A program made the translations under genes and the position numbers. A stretch of DNA of 45,958 nt, from contig NZ_JAGDXI010000033.1 in the NCBI RefSeq assembly GCF_023256325.1, positions 1 through 45,958 of the forward strand, read 5' to 3'. The notes under the pieces are model-generated. The model saw only the letters and a program-made list of their open reading frames with translations, did not search any database and was not told where the DNA came from. Source of the stretch: Caldisphaera sp. GTDB taxonomy: Archaea > Thermoproteota > Thermoprotei_A > Sulfolobales > Acidilobaceae. Numbering within the stretch: position 1 is the stretch's first letter; each line of letters begins with the position of its first letter. Shown piece after piece: positions 34,257-44,193 of the stretch.

Positions 34257-36887
34257 TTATCTTCTTCTAATTAATAAAACTGCTGCAACTATAACAATGA
34301 TGACTACAACTGCTGCAACTACTATTGTGACTGTTGATGATGATGGCGGTGGAGTGGTTGTAGATGTTGTTGAGGTTGTGGTTGATGTTGTAGATGTTGT
34401 TGAGGTTGTGGTTGATGTTGTAGATGTTGTGGTTGTTATCGAAGGAACTACTAATAATGTATAAACTGTGGGATCCATCATTATATTTTGATACGTATAT
34501 GTAAATATTCTTAAATAATATTTACCATTTAAGCCTGTTGGTAGGGTAAATGAAAACTGACCATTGGAATTTGTTGTAACGTTATAAACCCTTACAACTT
34601 CTCCATTACTATTAACAAGTTGAGCATAAACTATAACATTTGGTGCAGGAGTTGTTACTTTAGATCCATCAGGAGTTTGCAATACTTGACCTGTTAATGT
34701 TTGCCCTGCCCCAACTATTGATGGAACTTGGAAGTTTAATGTATATAGCATTGGAATCTGGAATACTATACTAGGTAATGATAAATTGAAGTTTGGATTC
34801 CTAACTACAACTGCCCCTCCTGAAGTAACGCTATAGCTAGTTAATATAAATGGACCATCACTCACAAAAGCATTCCCATATTTATTGATAAAGTTAATTA
34901 AATTCTTATATCCTTGAACTGCTGTTGTTTCATTTACTAAATTGAAACCGCTTAATTTTTGAACCTCCATTAGATCTTGAGGTATGTAACCTGTTGATGA
35001 ATAATTATTCAAAGCCTGCATCATATATCCTACGTCTTTTGGACTAACTATGCTTAACCAATCTATACCTTTTGCAGTTGCAGTAGAGTCATCCCATGCA
35101 GCTAATCCATGTGATACGACCCAATTCATTGCAGAATATTCTTGCCACGGGAAGAACTCTGCAGGGCTATAACCTCCTAAGGGTAAGAAGTCACCTAATA
35201 AAGTTTCAGCTGCATATAATGGATCAAAGAACTTTACATCACCCCATATCTGTATAGTTGTAGAATTTATTATTTTGAATCCTATTACTGATGGATACAT
35301 AGCAAATGAATAAAAGCTCTCTACGGCAGGATCGCTTATTGAGCTGCTTGGAGATAGCATTTTTTGAGCCTCAAGATATATGTTTATTATATCAGCTAAA
35401 GTTATGCTTTGGTTGTCTGCAAATTTATCATTATTCATTAGCGGAGCAAAGTTAGCTATTACACTTAGTTCTGCCGTTGTATTTGGTTCAACGTACTGAA
35501 CTTGTAACGTGCTAGTATTAAACGTTATGGCATTAGTGGGAACAGGTATATTTGATACATTTGACTCATTTACAACCTTTAGTATTACTCCTGTTGGTAC
35601 TGAATACCCGTTTGGACCCGCTTCGCTTAATGGATAAATCAATGAATATGCTAAATCAACAGAATAGGCATCTGTAAATCCAAGACCTGGATTCATTGAT
35701 CCTTGAGATAAATATCTAACGCCTATTGTTGTAATTCCAGTAGGAGTAGACATAGTCATATAATTTGGAGTGTTTAATACGCTACCATAGGAAACTGATG
35801 GTAAAACTCCTTGCAATATAGAGCTTCCATAAATCGGTATTTGTGATTCTGCCACAAATACTCTAATTGAATCATTTATACCTAAAGACACTAGCTGGCT
35901 TAATAAATTATAATATTGTTTAGATGTATTAAATTGAGTGAAATACAATTGTAATGATATTGCATCTAATTTAGACATTGTATTAAACAAATCTGGAGTT
36001 TCGTACATACTATCATTATATGCTCCAAAAGTTAAACTTATGTTACTTGTAGCAGGAACTGCTCCGAATAATGGTGCCAGAAATTCTATAGGCAATCCAT
36101 AATCATAATAGCTATATCCTCCTGACCAAGATTCTATAGCTATATTCCAGGTAGAATTGTGTGGATCAGATCCATATATTACAGTATTTTGTTTTTGTAA
36201 GTTACCGCTAACTTCCTGTATAGTAAAGCCTAATTGCTGTAATTGTGACTCTAAAAACTTTGCATATTCTTGTCTAACTATTGTATCTGTTCTAACAAAG
36301 AAATAAATTGTTATTGGTTTTCCGTTATAATACCATTTACCGTTTATGTATTGAGCCCCGTGTTTAATCAGCGTATTGTATATAGTTTGATTAGCATAAG
36401 TTAAATTATAATGTATATCTATATATGGTGCAGAAGCATTTGAAGTCATTAGACCTTCAAATTGTCCTGCATAAGGTCCATAAGTTGGTGTTCCATAACC
36501 GCCCAATATATTATTCACAAAATAGCTCCTATCAACTATATAGTTCATTGCATACCTAACCGGTTGGAACATAAACGGATTGAATCCAAAAGATGTATTT
36601 AATGGATTTAATAAAACATCATAAAATGCTATTGGCATTATATAAGTGCTATAATTTGAAGGTAGACTAGTTATTTTATTGGGTGGAATTGGAAAAGTAT
36701 ACATGCTTATAGCACCACTCGTAAAGGCTTCTATGCCGTTTAAGTCATTTCCGTTATATGATATGAAGGTTATTTGATTTAGTCTAGGATATTGAGTTGT
36801 ATCAGCTTTAGCATTGTTGTATGCAAATGGAAATACAAAACTAATTAACATTATCGCCAACAAAACACCTATGTAAATTCTTCTCAC
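34257..36887 (-). CDS. ABC transporter solute-binding protein (oligopeptide/oligosaccharide type)
   Basis: An 876-residue surface-anchored binding protein. Domains: signal peptide (1-28); a family-5 solute-binding domain to about 740; a beta-sandwich carboxypeptidase-regulatory-like domain (GQVLQTPDG, then TNSNGQFSFTLP) near 750-820; a Thr/Ser linker of about 35 residues; and a C-terminal membrane helix ending IRRR. This layout is known from Sulfolobus sugar-binding proteins of the oligopeptide-transporter class, so sugar uptake is as likely as peptide uptake. GTG 36887 has GGAGGCG upstream. It heads the five-gene importer operon. Confidence 0.9.
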   Translation of the reverse strand: MRRIYIGVLLAIMLISFVFPFAYNNAKADTTQYPRLNQITFISYNGNDLNGIEAFTSGAISMYTFPIPPNKITSLPSNYSTYIMPIAFYDVLLNPLNTSFGFNPFMFQPVRYAMNYIVDRSYFVNNILGGYGTPTYGPYAGQFEGLMTSNASAPYIDIHYNLTYANQTIYNTLIKHGAQYINGKWYYNGKPITIYFFVRTDTIVRQEYAKFLESQLQQLGFTIQEVSGNLQKQNTVIYGSDPHNSTWNIAIESWSGGYSYYDYGLPIEFLAPLFGAVPATSNISLTFGAYNDSMYETPDLFNTMSKLDAISLQLYFTQFNTSKQYYNLLSQLVSLGINDSIRVFVAESQIPIYGSSILQGVLPSVSYGSVLNTPNYMTMSTPTGITTIGVRYLSQGSMNPGLGFTDAYSVDLAYSLIYPLSEAGPNGYSVPTGVILKVVNESNVSNIPVPTNAITFNTSTLQVQYVEPNTTAELSVIANFAPLMNNDKFADNQSITLADIINIYLEAQKMLSPSSSISDPAVESFYSFAMYPSVIGFKIINSTTIQIWGDVKFFDPLYAAETLLGDFLPLGGYSPAEFFPWQEYSAMNWVVSHGLAAWDDSTATAKGIDWLSIVSPKDVGYMMQALNNYSSTGYIPQDLMEVQKLSGFNLVNETTAVQGYKNLINFINKYGNAFVSDGPFILTSYSVTSGGAVVVRNPNFNLSLPSIVFQIPMLYTLNFQVPSIVGAGQTLTGQVLQTPDGSKVTTPAPNVIVYAQLVNSNGEVVRVYNVTTNSNGQFSFTLPTGLNGKYYLRIFTYTYQNIMMDPTVYTLLVVPSITTTTSTTSTTTSTTSTTSTTTSTTSTTTPPPSSSTVTIVVAAVVVIIVIVAAVLLIRRR
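34357..34436 (-). repeat. 30-bp tandem repeats in the Thr/Ser linker
   Basis: A 30-base unit starts at 34357, 34387 and (partly) 34417, coding for TTSTTTSTTS-type linker. Frame-preserving copy-number change would alter linker length between the binding domain and the membrane anchor. Confidence 0.85.
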
Positions 36888-37004
36888 TAAAACTACGCCT
36901 CCTTAATATATCCTTTTTTACCTTATATCTTCTGGGTTTAAATATCTATCGTTTTATACTAATAAAATTAATTAATTTAGATTTTATTTAAAATATTAAT
37001 AAAT

Positions 37005-38453
37005 TTAAGAAATATATGCATTTAATGCATCAATCCATTTTTGAACTACAGAATTCATAATTTCCTGAGCATTATTAGATTGATTTGTTATATAAGAAAA
37101 TATTCCATTGTCTAAATACGTAGACAAAGTTGGAATTTGAGATGGCACACCTGTACCAACACCTGCATATGCTTTTTGAGATGCTATAAGAGTAGCATTA
37201 TATCTTTCCCTTACTAGCAAAGGCAAAGATTTGTTTGATATTAGCATATTAAATGCCTGCTTTGAAACTGGAACAGAAGATAAAACTTGAACTTGTGGCG
37301 ATGTTAAAAATTGTAAGAAAAGCTCTGCAGCTTTCACATGAGTCGAATATTTACTTATACCTAAAAATGTAGGCCCTGGCTCGGCATATCCTCCAGGCAA
37401 TGGTGCAAATGCTATATATTTACTTACGTTACTTGGGACAGCATCTATTTGAGAATTCCACATAAAAGCACCTGGAGAAACATTTTCACCCAAAATATCA
37501 GGTAAATTATCATAGGTTATAGGAAGCTGTAATGGGTTTGGTTCATAGCTTATTAATTCCTTATATGTTTCTAATGCTTCTATTCCAACACTTGTGTTTA
37601 ATGCTATTTGTGGATATTTACTATTTGAGCTCATATATCCATAAAAATAAATTCCCCAACCGGGGATACCAGCTGATGTACCTCCATTAACAGTTTCGTT
37701 ATGCTCATAGAACCAATAATATACAGCCGGAAATGAATAATCTATATCTTTATCGCTAGCGCTATCAGCTATTAAGAAACCATACTTTGTTATGTTATGG
37801 GAGACAAAGAATTGATCAGCATCAATTACTTGGGTCCAGTTATTCCAAGTCCACGGGTTTAAACTAAAATGATATTCATTATAAAACTCTTGCTGTAATA
37901 AAGTGTTATTAAATAACTTTGTATTATAGGCAAATATATAAAAGCTTGACCCAAAAAGTTCTCCTACAATTTCATATTGATTTGATGTCTTGTTATAATA
38001 AATACCTCCATCGGCTTCCGCGCCTTGTAATATATCACTTTGGTTAATGCCAGAATTATTTAAAGGGATCAAATAAGGCCAAAATTGATATGCTGTTCCA
38101 TGTGTATATAAAACTATATCATATTGATTAGAACCTGCTTGAAATGCAGTAGAAATTGCTGAAAAATATTGACTATACGGATAGGTAACTAAATTTACTT
38201 TAATGTTTGGATATTCTTTTTCAAACATAGGTATAACTGTTTTATTTAAAAAGTTGGCCCCCCCACCGCTATACATAACAACAGTTATTGTTTGAGGTTG
38301 TAATGAAGAATTTGTTATGAGTGTAGTGGTTGTTTTAATAGATTCTCTATAATAGTTATACGAAACAACCCCTACAACTATTATAACTATAACAATAACA
38401 ATAATGCCCGCTATCATTTTAGAAGATATACTGTCATTATATCTTTTAGACAA
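37005..38453 (-). CDS. Extracellular solute-binding protein, family 1 (sugar type)
   Basis: A 482-residue lipidless binding protein held by an N-terminal membrane helix (about 12-33) preceded by charged residues, then a Thr/Ser-rich spacer. The binding fold begins ITVVMYSGGGANFLNKTVIP and contains the MalE-like YDIVLYTHG segment. Such proteins bind mono- or oligosaccharides or glycerol phosphates. A TTG start at 38453 has GGTGAG three bases before it; the downstream ATG would cut into the membrane helix region. It is the third gene after the ATPase and the fused permease. Confidence 0.88.
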   Translation of the reverse strand: MSKRYNDSISSKMIAGIIVIVIVIIVVGVVSYNYYRESIKTTTTLITNSSLQPQTITVVMYSGGGANFLNKTVIPMFEKEYPNIKVNLVTYPYSQYFSAISTAFQAGSNQYDIVLYTHGTAYQFWPYLIPLNNSGINQSDILQGAEADGGIYYNKTSNQYEIVGELFGSSFYIFAYNTKLFNNTLLQQEFYNEYHFSLNPWTWNNWTQVIDADQFFVSHNITKYGFLIADSASDKDIDYSFPAVYYWFYEHNETVNGGTSAGIPGWGIYFYGYMSSNSKYPQIALNTSVGIEALETYKELISYEPNPLQLPITYDNLPDILGENVSPGAFMWNSQIDAVPSNVSKYIAFAPLPGGYAEPGPTFLGISKYSTHVKAAELFLQFLTSPQVQVLSSVPVSKQAFNMLISNKSLPLLVRERYNATLIASQKAYAGVGTGVPSQIPTLSTYLDNGIFSYITNQSNNAQEIMNSVVQKWIDALNAYIS

Positions 38454-38523
38454 ATTCTCACCACATTATTTTTAATCAAATTAATATAAAAACATATATT
38501 ATTTTTAAATACATATTGTTTAT

Positions 38524-40185
38524 CTAAATAAACTTTATTCCTCCACTATATGATCCCTTTAGTACCCTTGTTATTGTAATTAATGAAAGTATCATTACTG
38601 GAAGAGCTGTAACAACAGCTGAAGCAGCTAACAAAGCCCAATTAACACCAATATCTCCTATAGCAAGTAAAGCAAATATAGAAAGAGTTTGCGCTCCTTT
38701 AGGTGGAAAAGAAAAATTATAGGGAGTTTCAGATAAAACTAAAGGTACAAAAAGAGCATGCCATGTACCTATTATTAATAAGAGAAGCGTAGAAAATAAA
38801 ACAGGCCTACTTAATGGCATTATAATTCTTGTAAACTTCCTTTTTATGTTAAATAGTTCAGCGGTCTCATCATAAAATTTTGGCAAGAGCATAAAGTAAT
38901 TATACATTAGCCATAATGCATACAATGCTCCATATAAAGGCATTGCTAAAATTAATGCCCACCATGTATTTAATATATTTATTTTAGCAACAAATATGTA
39001 AATCGGTATTATAAAGGCCATAACAGGTAAAGAATACAAATACATAGATAATGGTAAAATCCAAGCGTTTTTCCCTCTAGATATTTCATAAGATGCAGGA
39101 GCTGCTAAAAATATTGAAATAAGTGGGCCAATAATGCTTATAACTACAGTTGTTATTAAATAAGGTATAGACTCATATAATGCCTGGATAAAATATGTAG
39201 AAGTTAACCCTTTTGGTATAAGTATCGGAGGTGTTGTAAAATCTAACTCAGGACTTCTAAAAGCTGATAGAAACATATAATAAATTGGAAAGTCTAAAAA
39301 GAAAAGCAAAAGTATTAAAAATATTGAAACCAAAGCTAACATAATTTTATTATTTAGCCTTAATTTAAATGATGGAAATATAACCTTTTGCGTTTTTAGT
39401 GCTTTCACATATAATAATGCTGGAACCGTAGCAATAATAGATAAAATGGCTGCAGAAAATGCACCTCCGGCAAGAGCATTTCTTAATGAAGATTTAAACG
39501 ATATCGTATAAACAGCTAAACCAAGGGTTGTAGTCGAAAATAATGGGCCACCACCTGTCAATATATATGGTGTGTCAAACGCACCTAGAGAAAAAACAAA
39601 TTGCAATAGAAAAACAATTAGAATAGCTTTTCCTATTAAAGGTATTGCTATTCTAGAATAGTATTCAGATTTAGGGATTCCATCCATCAATGCATTTTCT
39701 TTTATTTCCCTTCCTATAGATTTTAACGACGAAAAAATTATCAAAAAAGACATTGGTATTCCTGCCCAAACGCTTACTAATATAACGCTGAGCATTGCTG
39801 TTCTTGAAATTAACAAAGGATCATATTTAATTCCAAGCAAATAAGTAAACCAACCGTATGGACCATAAAAGCTTATACTCCAAATAAGAGCAGAAGAAGT
39901 AAAAGGTATTGTATAGGGTAGCATAACCATAAATGATAATAATAATTGAACCCTTCTATTATCAATTGAATCTATAGCTATCGCAGCTAGTAATCCTAAC
40001 AATGTAGTTAAAAATGAAACACCAATAGTATATACAAAGGTGTTGTCAATTATTTCTATTATAGGATATAATTTGTATATCAAAATAACTTGATGACTAG
40101 CTATGCCAGCTATGTAAAAAGTTGCTACAAAAGGAATTATTCCTAAAGCTGTTATATAAATTAAATAAGGCGCAGAGTATTTCAA
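38524..40185 (-). CDS. Fused ABC transporter permease (two permease domains)
   Basis: A 553-residue protein with two complete permease halves. Residues 1-265 have about six helices and an EAA loop (KENALMDGIPKSEYYSRIAIP). Residues 280-553 repeat the layout with YDETAELFNIKRKFTRIIMP. CUT1-type sugar systems normally have two separate genes (MalF, MalG); fusion is usual in iron, thiamine or molybdate-type transporters. TTG 40185 directly follows the ATPase stop and has GGTG upstream, so the two genes are coupled. Confidence 0.88.
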   Translation of the reverse strand: MKYSAPYLIYITALGIIPFVATFYIAGIASHQVILIYKLYPIIEIIDNTFVYTIGVSFLTTLLGLLAAIAIDSIDNRRVQLLLSFMVMLPYTIPFTSSALIWSISFYGPYGWFTYLLGIKYDPLLISRTAMLSVILVSVWAGIPMSFLIIFSSLKSIGREIKENALMDGIPKSEYYSRIAIPLIGKAILIVFLLQFVFSLGAFDTPYILTGGGPLFSTTTLGLAVYTISFKSSLRNALAGGAFSAAILSIIATVPALLYVKALKTQKVIFPSFKLRLNNKIMLALVSIFLILLLFFLDFPIYYMFLSAFRSPELDFTTPPILIPKGLTSTYFIQALYESIPYLITTVVISIIGPLISIFLAAPASYEISRGKNAWILPLSMYLYSLPVMAFIIPIYIFVAKINILNTWWALILAMPLYGALYALWLMYNYFMLLPKFYDETAELFNIKRKFTRIIMPLSRPVLFSTLLLLIIGTWHALFVPLVLSETPYNFSFPPKGAQTLSIFALLAIGDIGVNWALLAASAVVTALPVMILSLITITRVLKGSYSGGIKFI

Positions 40186-41124
40186 CTAAAACACCCTATA
40201 TTTCTTTATGGAAAATTTAACTTTTTCACCTTCATTGAATTTTCTATCAGAATATCCCCTTATTTCTTTGTTATTATATCTTACATATATTAAATATTTT
40301 CCATTAATAAATTCAACATCTATAACTTCCCCTTCATATTTACCATGGGTATCTATTTCGATATCTTCAACCCTTAAGCCTATTTTTCCATGTACATTAA
40401 ATAAATTCCCATCTAGAATAAGCATTGGAGGGTCACCAATAAAAGAAGCAACAAATTCATCTTTTGGCTCATTATATACCTCTTCAGGGGTTCCTACTTG
40501 CAATATCTTTCCGTCCTTCATAACAGCTATTCTATCAGCTAATGCCATAGCTTCAATTTGATCATGAGTTACATATATAGTTGTTATGCTTTCTTTTCTT
40601 TGCAAATCCTTAATAAATCTCCTTGCAGATATCCTTTGGGGAGCATCTATGTTACTTAAAGGTTCATCTAATAACAAAACTTTGGGATTTTTTATTAATG
40701 CTCTCGCTAATGCAACTCTCTGCTGTTGTCCACCAGATAATTGAGATGGATACCTATTTAAAAGATCTCCAATGCCTAAGGCTTTACTTATTTCATCTAT
40801 TTTTATTTTTGCATCCTTCTTATCTTCTACAGGCATAAGGAGATTTTCATAAACAGTTTTATGGGGATATAAAACATAGTTCTGAAAAACCATGGCTACT
40901 CCTCTTTTGGATGGATGCAAATTAGTTACATCTTCATTATCGATAAATATTTTGCCGGAATCTATTTCTTCTAATCCTGCTATACATCTTAAAAGAGTTG
41001 TTTTACCCGAACCAGAAAAACCTAATATAACAAATAGTTCGCCTTTTTCAATTTCCAAGTTTATTCCTTTTAGTACCTTATTTTTTTGATAGCTTTTTTC
41101 TAAAGCCTTTATAGAGACGCTCAA
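40186..41124 (-). CDS. ABC transporter ATP-binding protein, MalK/UgpC type
   Basis: A 312-residue ATPase: Walker A GFSGSGKT, the signature LSGGQQQRVALARAL, Walker B VLLLDEPLSNID and a His switch in YVTHDQ, followed by a short TOBE-like C-terminal domain (from about 240) that is smaller than in typical MalK. It powers the fused permease and serves the binding protein downstream. A TTG start at 41124 is preceded by AGGGA. The gene diverges from the epimerase gene over 68 bases. Confidence 0.92.
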   Translation of the reverse strand: MSVSIKALEKSYQKNKVLKGINLEIEKGELFVILGFSGSGKTTLLRCIAGLEEIDSGKIFIDNEDVTNLHPSKRGVAMVFQNYVLYPHKTVYENLLMPVEDKKDAKIKIDEISKALGIGDLLNRYPSQLSGGQQQRVALARALIKNPKVLLLDEPLSNIDAPQRISARRFIKDLQRKESITTIYVTHDQIEAMALADRIAVMKDGKILQVGTPEEVYNEPKDEFVASFIGDPPMLILDGNLFNVHGKIGLRVEDIEIDTHGKYEGEVIDVEFINGKYLIYVRYNNKEIRGYSDRKFNEGEKVKFSIKKYRVF

Positions 41125-41192
41125 TACTTTTCCCTGTTTTTAATTTATAAAAGAGTTTAAAGATTTTTCATTACACTTAATCAGGGGAGAAA

Positions 41193-42110
41193 ATGATAAT
41201 AGTTACTGGAGGAGCTGGATTCATAGGGAGTAATTTAATAGAGGATATATTAAAAGATGATAATGATGCTATTATAATAGATAACTTATCATCTGGATCA
41301 AGATATAATATAAACGGAAGGGCTAAGTTAATTATTAGCGATGTTTCAAAATACAAGGAAATAGAATTTTTAGAGAAATTCAAAGGAGAAGAAGTTAGTA
41401 TAATCCATTTAGCTGCTATTGTAAGTGTTGATGAAGTGAGAGAAAACCCTATAAGGGGAATAGAAGTAAATGTTAACGGAACATCAAACGTATTGGAGTT
41501 AGCGAGAAAGTTAGATGCATACATAACTATAGCGAGCAGCGCAGCAGTTTATGGAGAAAAAGAAAAAATGCCAATAGATGAAGACGATGAAAAAAAACCG
41601 ATTAATCTATATGGATTCACCAAGTTAATGGGAGAAGAAATGCTTTTATCTTATATAAAAGAATATGGATTAAAAGGTTCTGCCTTACGTCTTTTCAATG
41701 TTTATGGGCCTAAAATGAAAAAAGGGCCATATGCTGGAGTTATACAAATATTTATTGAAAAGCTATTAAAAAATGAAACTCCAATAATTCATGGCGATGG
41801 TAAAAACACAAGGGATTTCATATATGTAAAAGATGTTACAAACGCATTTATCAATGCAATTAAATTTAAGGCAAGCGGTATTTATAATATCGGTACTGGT
41901 AAAGAAATAACAATAAAAGAATTATTAGATGTTATAGAAAAAATTATAGGTAAATATAAAGAACCTATATATGATGAACCTAGGAAAAACGATATTAAGA
42001 AAAGTGTGGCAAAGATTGAAAAAGCAAAAAAAGAACTTAATTGGGAACCTGTTTACAGCTTAGAAGAAGGTTTAAAAAAAACAATTAATTATATTTATTC
42101 AAAGATTTGA
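41193..42110 (+). CDS. NAD-dependent epimerase/dehydratase (UDP-sugar 4-epimerase-like)
   Basis: A 305-residue extended short-chain dehydrogenase: nucleotide motif GGAGFIG at 6-12, Ser-Ala near 115-118, and the catalytic Y140-x-x-x-K144 (YGFTK). The segment LRLFNVYGPKMKKGPYAGVI is typical of GalE-like sugar epimerases. It probably makes UDP-galactose or another nucleotide sugar for the glycans of the neighbouring glycosylation genes. GGGGAGAAA precedes ATG 41193. Confidence 0.88.
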   Translation: MIIVTGGAGFIGSNLIEDILKDDNDAIIIDNLSSGSRYNINGRAKLIISDVSKYKEIEFLEKFKGEEVSIIHLAAIVSVDEVRENPIRGIEVNVNGTSNVLELARKLDAYITIASSAAVYGEKEKMPIDEDDEKKPINLYGFTKLMGEEMLLSYIKEYGLKGSALRLFNVYGPKMKKGPYAGVIQIFIEKLLKNETPIIHGDGKNTRDFIYVKDVTNAFINAIKFKASGIYNIGTGKEITIKELLDVIEKIIGKYKEPIYDEPRKNDIKKSVAKIEKAKKELNWEPVYSLEEGLKKTINYIYSKI

Positions 42111-42124
42111 TTAGCATATTATTT

Positions 42125-42397
42125 TTAGCTTTTCTTTAAGCTTTCTATTAAATTATTAATTTCATTTAATTGCTTTTCTATGTTGCTTTTTGCATTTTCT
42201 AAATTACTCTTAAGGCTTTCAAGCCATAATATTTTATCTTCCTTTGATATTTGAAGACCTTGAAACATTGCTGGAACATATCCGTACCTTAAGTAAAATC
42301 CTGGCCTTTCCCATGGAGGTAAATAATTGAAGGGCCCATTTCCCGGATATATATTAATATTTCCTGGGTACCAACAGTTGTTTCTACCCCAACCCAT
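42125..42397 (-). CDS. Small Gly/Pro-rich protein with C-terminal coiled coil (DUF5320-like)
   Basis: A 90-residue protein: residues 1-45 are rich in Gly, Pro, Tyr and Trp (MGWGRNNCWYPGNINIY), residues 55-90 form a coiled coil (WLESLKSNLENAKSN then EINNLIESL). The layout resembles DUF5320-type archaeal and bacterial small proteins of unknown function. ATG 42397 follows GGTGAG and is used instead of GTG 42406. A short inverted repeat (CGTATC 42408-42413, GATACG 42422-42427) lies just upstream. Confidence 0.65.
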   Translation of the reverse strand: MGWGRNNCWYPGNINIYPGNGPFNYLPPWERPGFYLRYGYVPAMFQGLQISKEDKILWLESLKSNLENAKSNIEKQLNEINNLIESLKKS

Positions 42398-42480
42398 TCT
42401 ACTCACCCGTATCTATTATTCGATACGAAACTTATAAACTTTTCTCATATAAATATTTGAACAGGTTAGTATACATTAAA

Positions 42481-43158
42481 ATGGGGGTAAAATTGTTCCA
42501 AGCATTAAGATTTGAAAAGGTAGTACCAGAAGACAGGGATAAGATAAATAAGCTTACTGAAAATACTTGGATGTGGGGAGATTATATACCTGAATACTTT
42601 GACAAATGGGTAAAAGAAGGTCTTTTTATAAAAGCTGTTAGTGATGGTGAAATTCTTGGTATAATACATGCAAGAATATTCGAAGACTTTACATGGTTCG
42701 AGGGAATAAGAGTTAAACAAGAAATAAGAAGGAAAGGTGTTGGAAAGGCATTAGCTAAAAAAGCTATGGAATTAAGTCCAAAGAAAATATTCAGGTTAGC
42801 AGCTAATGAGAAAAATGTTCCATCAGTGCAACTTGCTAAAGCTCTTGGATTTAAAGAAATAGATATGTTTTATTTTATAGATGGCAAGGTATATGACATT
42901 AAAGAATTAATAAACGAATTTAAACTAAAAGAAGTTAAAGCTAATTTGAAAAATGTTAAAGGATTTGTTAACGATTGGGTTTGGTATCCTATAACCAAAT
43001 ATTCTGGAAAAATATATTCAAATGGCGAATTAACAATATTAGAAACGAATCCTCCATTTTTAGTTAATGGATATTTGGAAAATATAAGACATATGAGCAA
43101 GAATTTTACTTCAAATTCAGAAGGTTTCATAGTTTTTGAATTAAAATTAAATGTATAA
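42481..43158 (+). CDS. GNAT-family N-acetyltransferase
   Basis: About 225 residues with a GNAT domain in the first 150: the acetyl-CoA loop reads RRKGVGKALAKKAM (Q/R-x-x-G-x-G/A motif), followed by NVPSVQLAKALGF typical of the C-terminal helix. About 80 further residues look like an extra beta domain. The target amine is unknown. ATG 42481 is used; TTG 42493 with GGGGGT four bases before it is a good alternative, and the TTG at 42457 is less likely. It overlaps the convergent transferase gene by 12 bases. Confidence 0.8.
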   Translation: MGVKLFQALRFEKVVPEDRDKINKLTENTWMWGDYIPEYFDKWVKEGLFIKAVSDGEILGIIHARIFEDFTWFEGIRVKQEIRRKGVGKALAKKAMELSPKKIFRLAANEKNVPSVQLAKALGFKEIDMFYFIDGKVYDIKELINEFKLKEVKANLKNVKGFVNDWVWYPITKYSGKIYSNGELTILETNPPFLVNGYLENIRHMSKNFTSNSEGFIVFELKLNV

Positions 43159-44163
43159 AAATAAGGAAATTATACCAACAATGATTTGAAGTATAAAAAT
43201 AAAAATTACTACACCCCTTTCTGTTGCTTTACCTCTTATCTTTATTAAAGCCTTTATAGCTAAATGCGTAATACTATAAGACCTTTCATATGGCGGCATT
43301 AAAGAGTTACCTTCAACTTTCCCAAAGTTTTCTTTATAAACTCCATGGAAAAGACCCCTAATAAATAAAATTAGTTCTATGTAATATAGGAAAAACATTG
43401 TTAAGCCAAACTTGGGTATATCACCTAATATTATTAAACCTGCATATAACGCTCCTATAGCATATGTAAAAGTATTACCAGGGAATACCTTTGCTGGATA
43501 CCAATTATAAATCAAGAAAGCAATCAAAGCCCCCATTAAAATTATGCTAACATATACTACAATTTCTATTCCCTTAATTAAACCGAAAATCATTGTAAAT
43601 GTTAAAAGAATTATAGCATTACCGGCTTCCAAACCATTATAACCTGCTATCATGTTATAAGCATTACTAGCACCTAAAACTCCTATAGGTATAATAATTA
43701 AAGGATATAAAATACCTAAATAAATTTTGTTAAAAAATGGTATAGATAATATGTAAGAGTTATATTTAGCGATCATCAATGGTAAAGCTATTGGTACCAT
43801 AGCTAGTATTCTTATCCATTGAGGTACCCCTTTTTTCCATCCCAAAATGTCATCCATAAAGCCTAAAAAAGAAGATAAAATCAGTAAAGTAATTATTGAG
43901 TAAAAATAAAGCAAATAAAAATATTTGTTTTGTGTAAAAACATAAACTGCTTCAAATAATAAGAGGCCAAATATTGATGATATAACAACCCATATTCCAC
44001 CAGCTTCCGCAACTTCACGTTTATCGGCTTTATTTATATCTTTACCAACTAATCCCTCTCTTTTAGCAACACTAATCCATGACCTTATTATAAATAATGC
44101 TGAAATAAAAGATACAATAGATGATGTTATTGCTAATGGTATACCTATCAAATTTTCTCCCAT
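43147..44163 (-). CDS. Alg7/MraY-type GlcNAc-1-phosphate transferase
   Basis: A 338-residue polytopic membrane enzyme of the GT4/MraY superfamily with about ten helices. The first cytoplasmic motif DKREVAEAGGIW, the catalytic MDD (D104, D105), and NAYNMIAGYNGLEAGN fit the eukaryal-like Alg7/archaeal AglH group. That group joins UDP-GlcNAc to dolichyl phosphate in the first step of N-glycan assembly. GNSLMPPYERSYSITHL stands in the last cytoplasmic loop. ATG 44163 fits a leaderless transcript: a TTAAAT box lies about 25 bases upstream, directly after the oriented palindrome at 44194-44217. Confidence 0.9.
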   Translation of the reverse strand: MGENLIGIPLAITSSIVSFISALFIIRSWISVAKREGLVGKDINKADKREVAEAGGIWVVISSIFGLLLFEAVYVFTQNKYFYLLYFYSIITLLILSSFLGFMDDILGWKKGVPQWIRILAMVPIALPLMIAKYNSYILSIPFFNKIYLGILYPLIIIPIGVLGASNAYNMIAGYNGLEAGNAIILLTFTMIFGLIKGIEIVVYVSIILMGALIAFLIYNWYPAKVFPGNTFTYAIGALYAGLIILGDIPKFGLTMFFLYYIELILFIRGLFHGVYKENFGKVEGNSLMPPYERSYSITHLAIKALIKIRGKATERGVVIFIFILQIIVGIISLFLYI

Positions 44164-44193
44164 ATAAATAAAAATAGAGTCAAATTTAAGCTA

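Noticed and set aside
34357-34436. CRISPR-like array
   Set aside because: The periodic 30-base units have no spacers and encode the Thr/Ser linker of the binding protein.
42408-42427. Short inverted repeat CGTATC/GATACG as an operator
   Set aside because: Six-base arms with an eight-base gap are too short to call by eye, although the position between divergent genes fits; kept only as a note.
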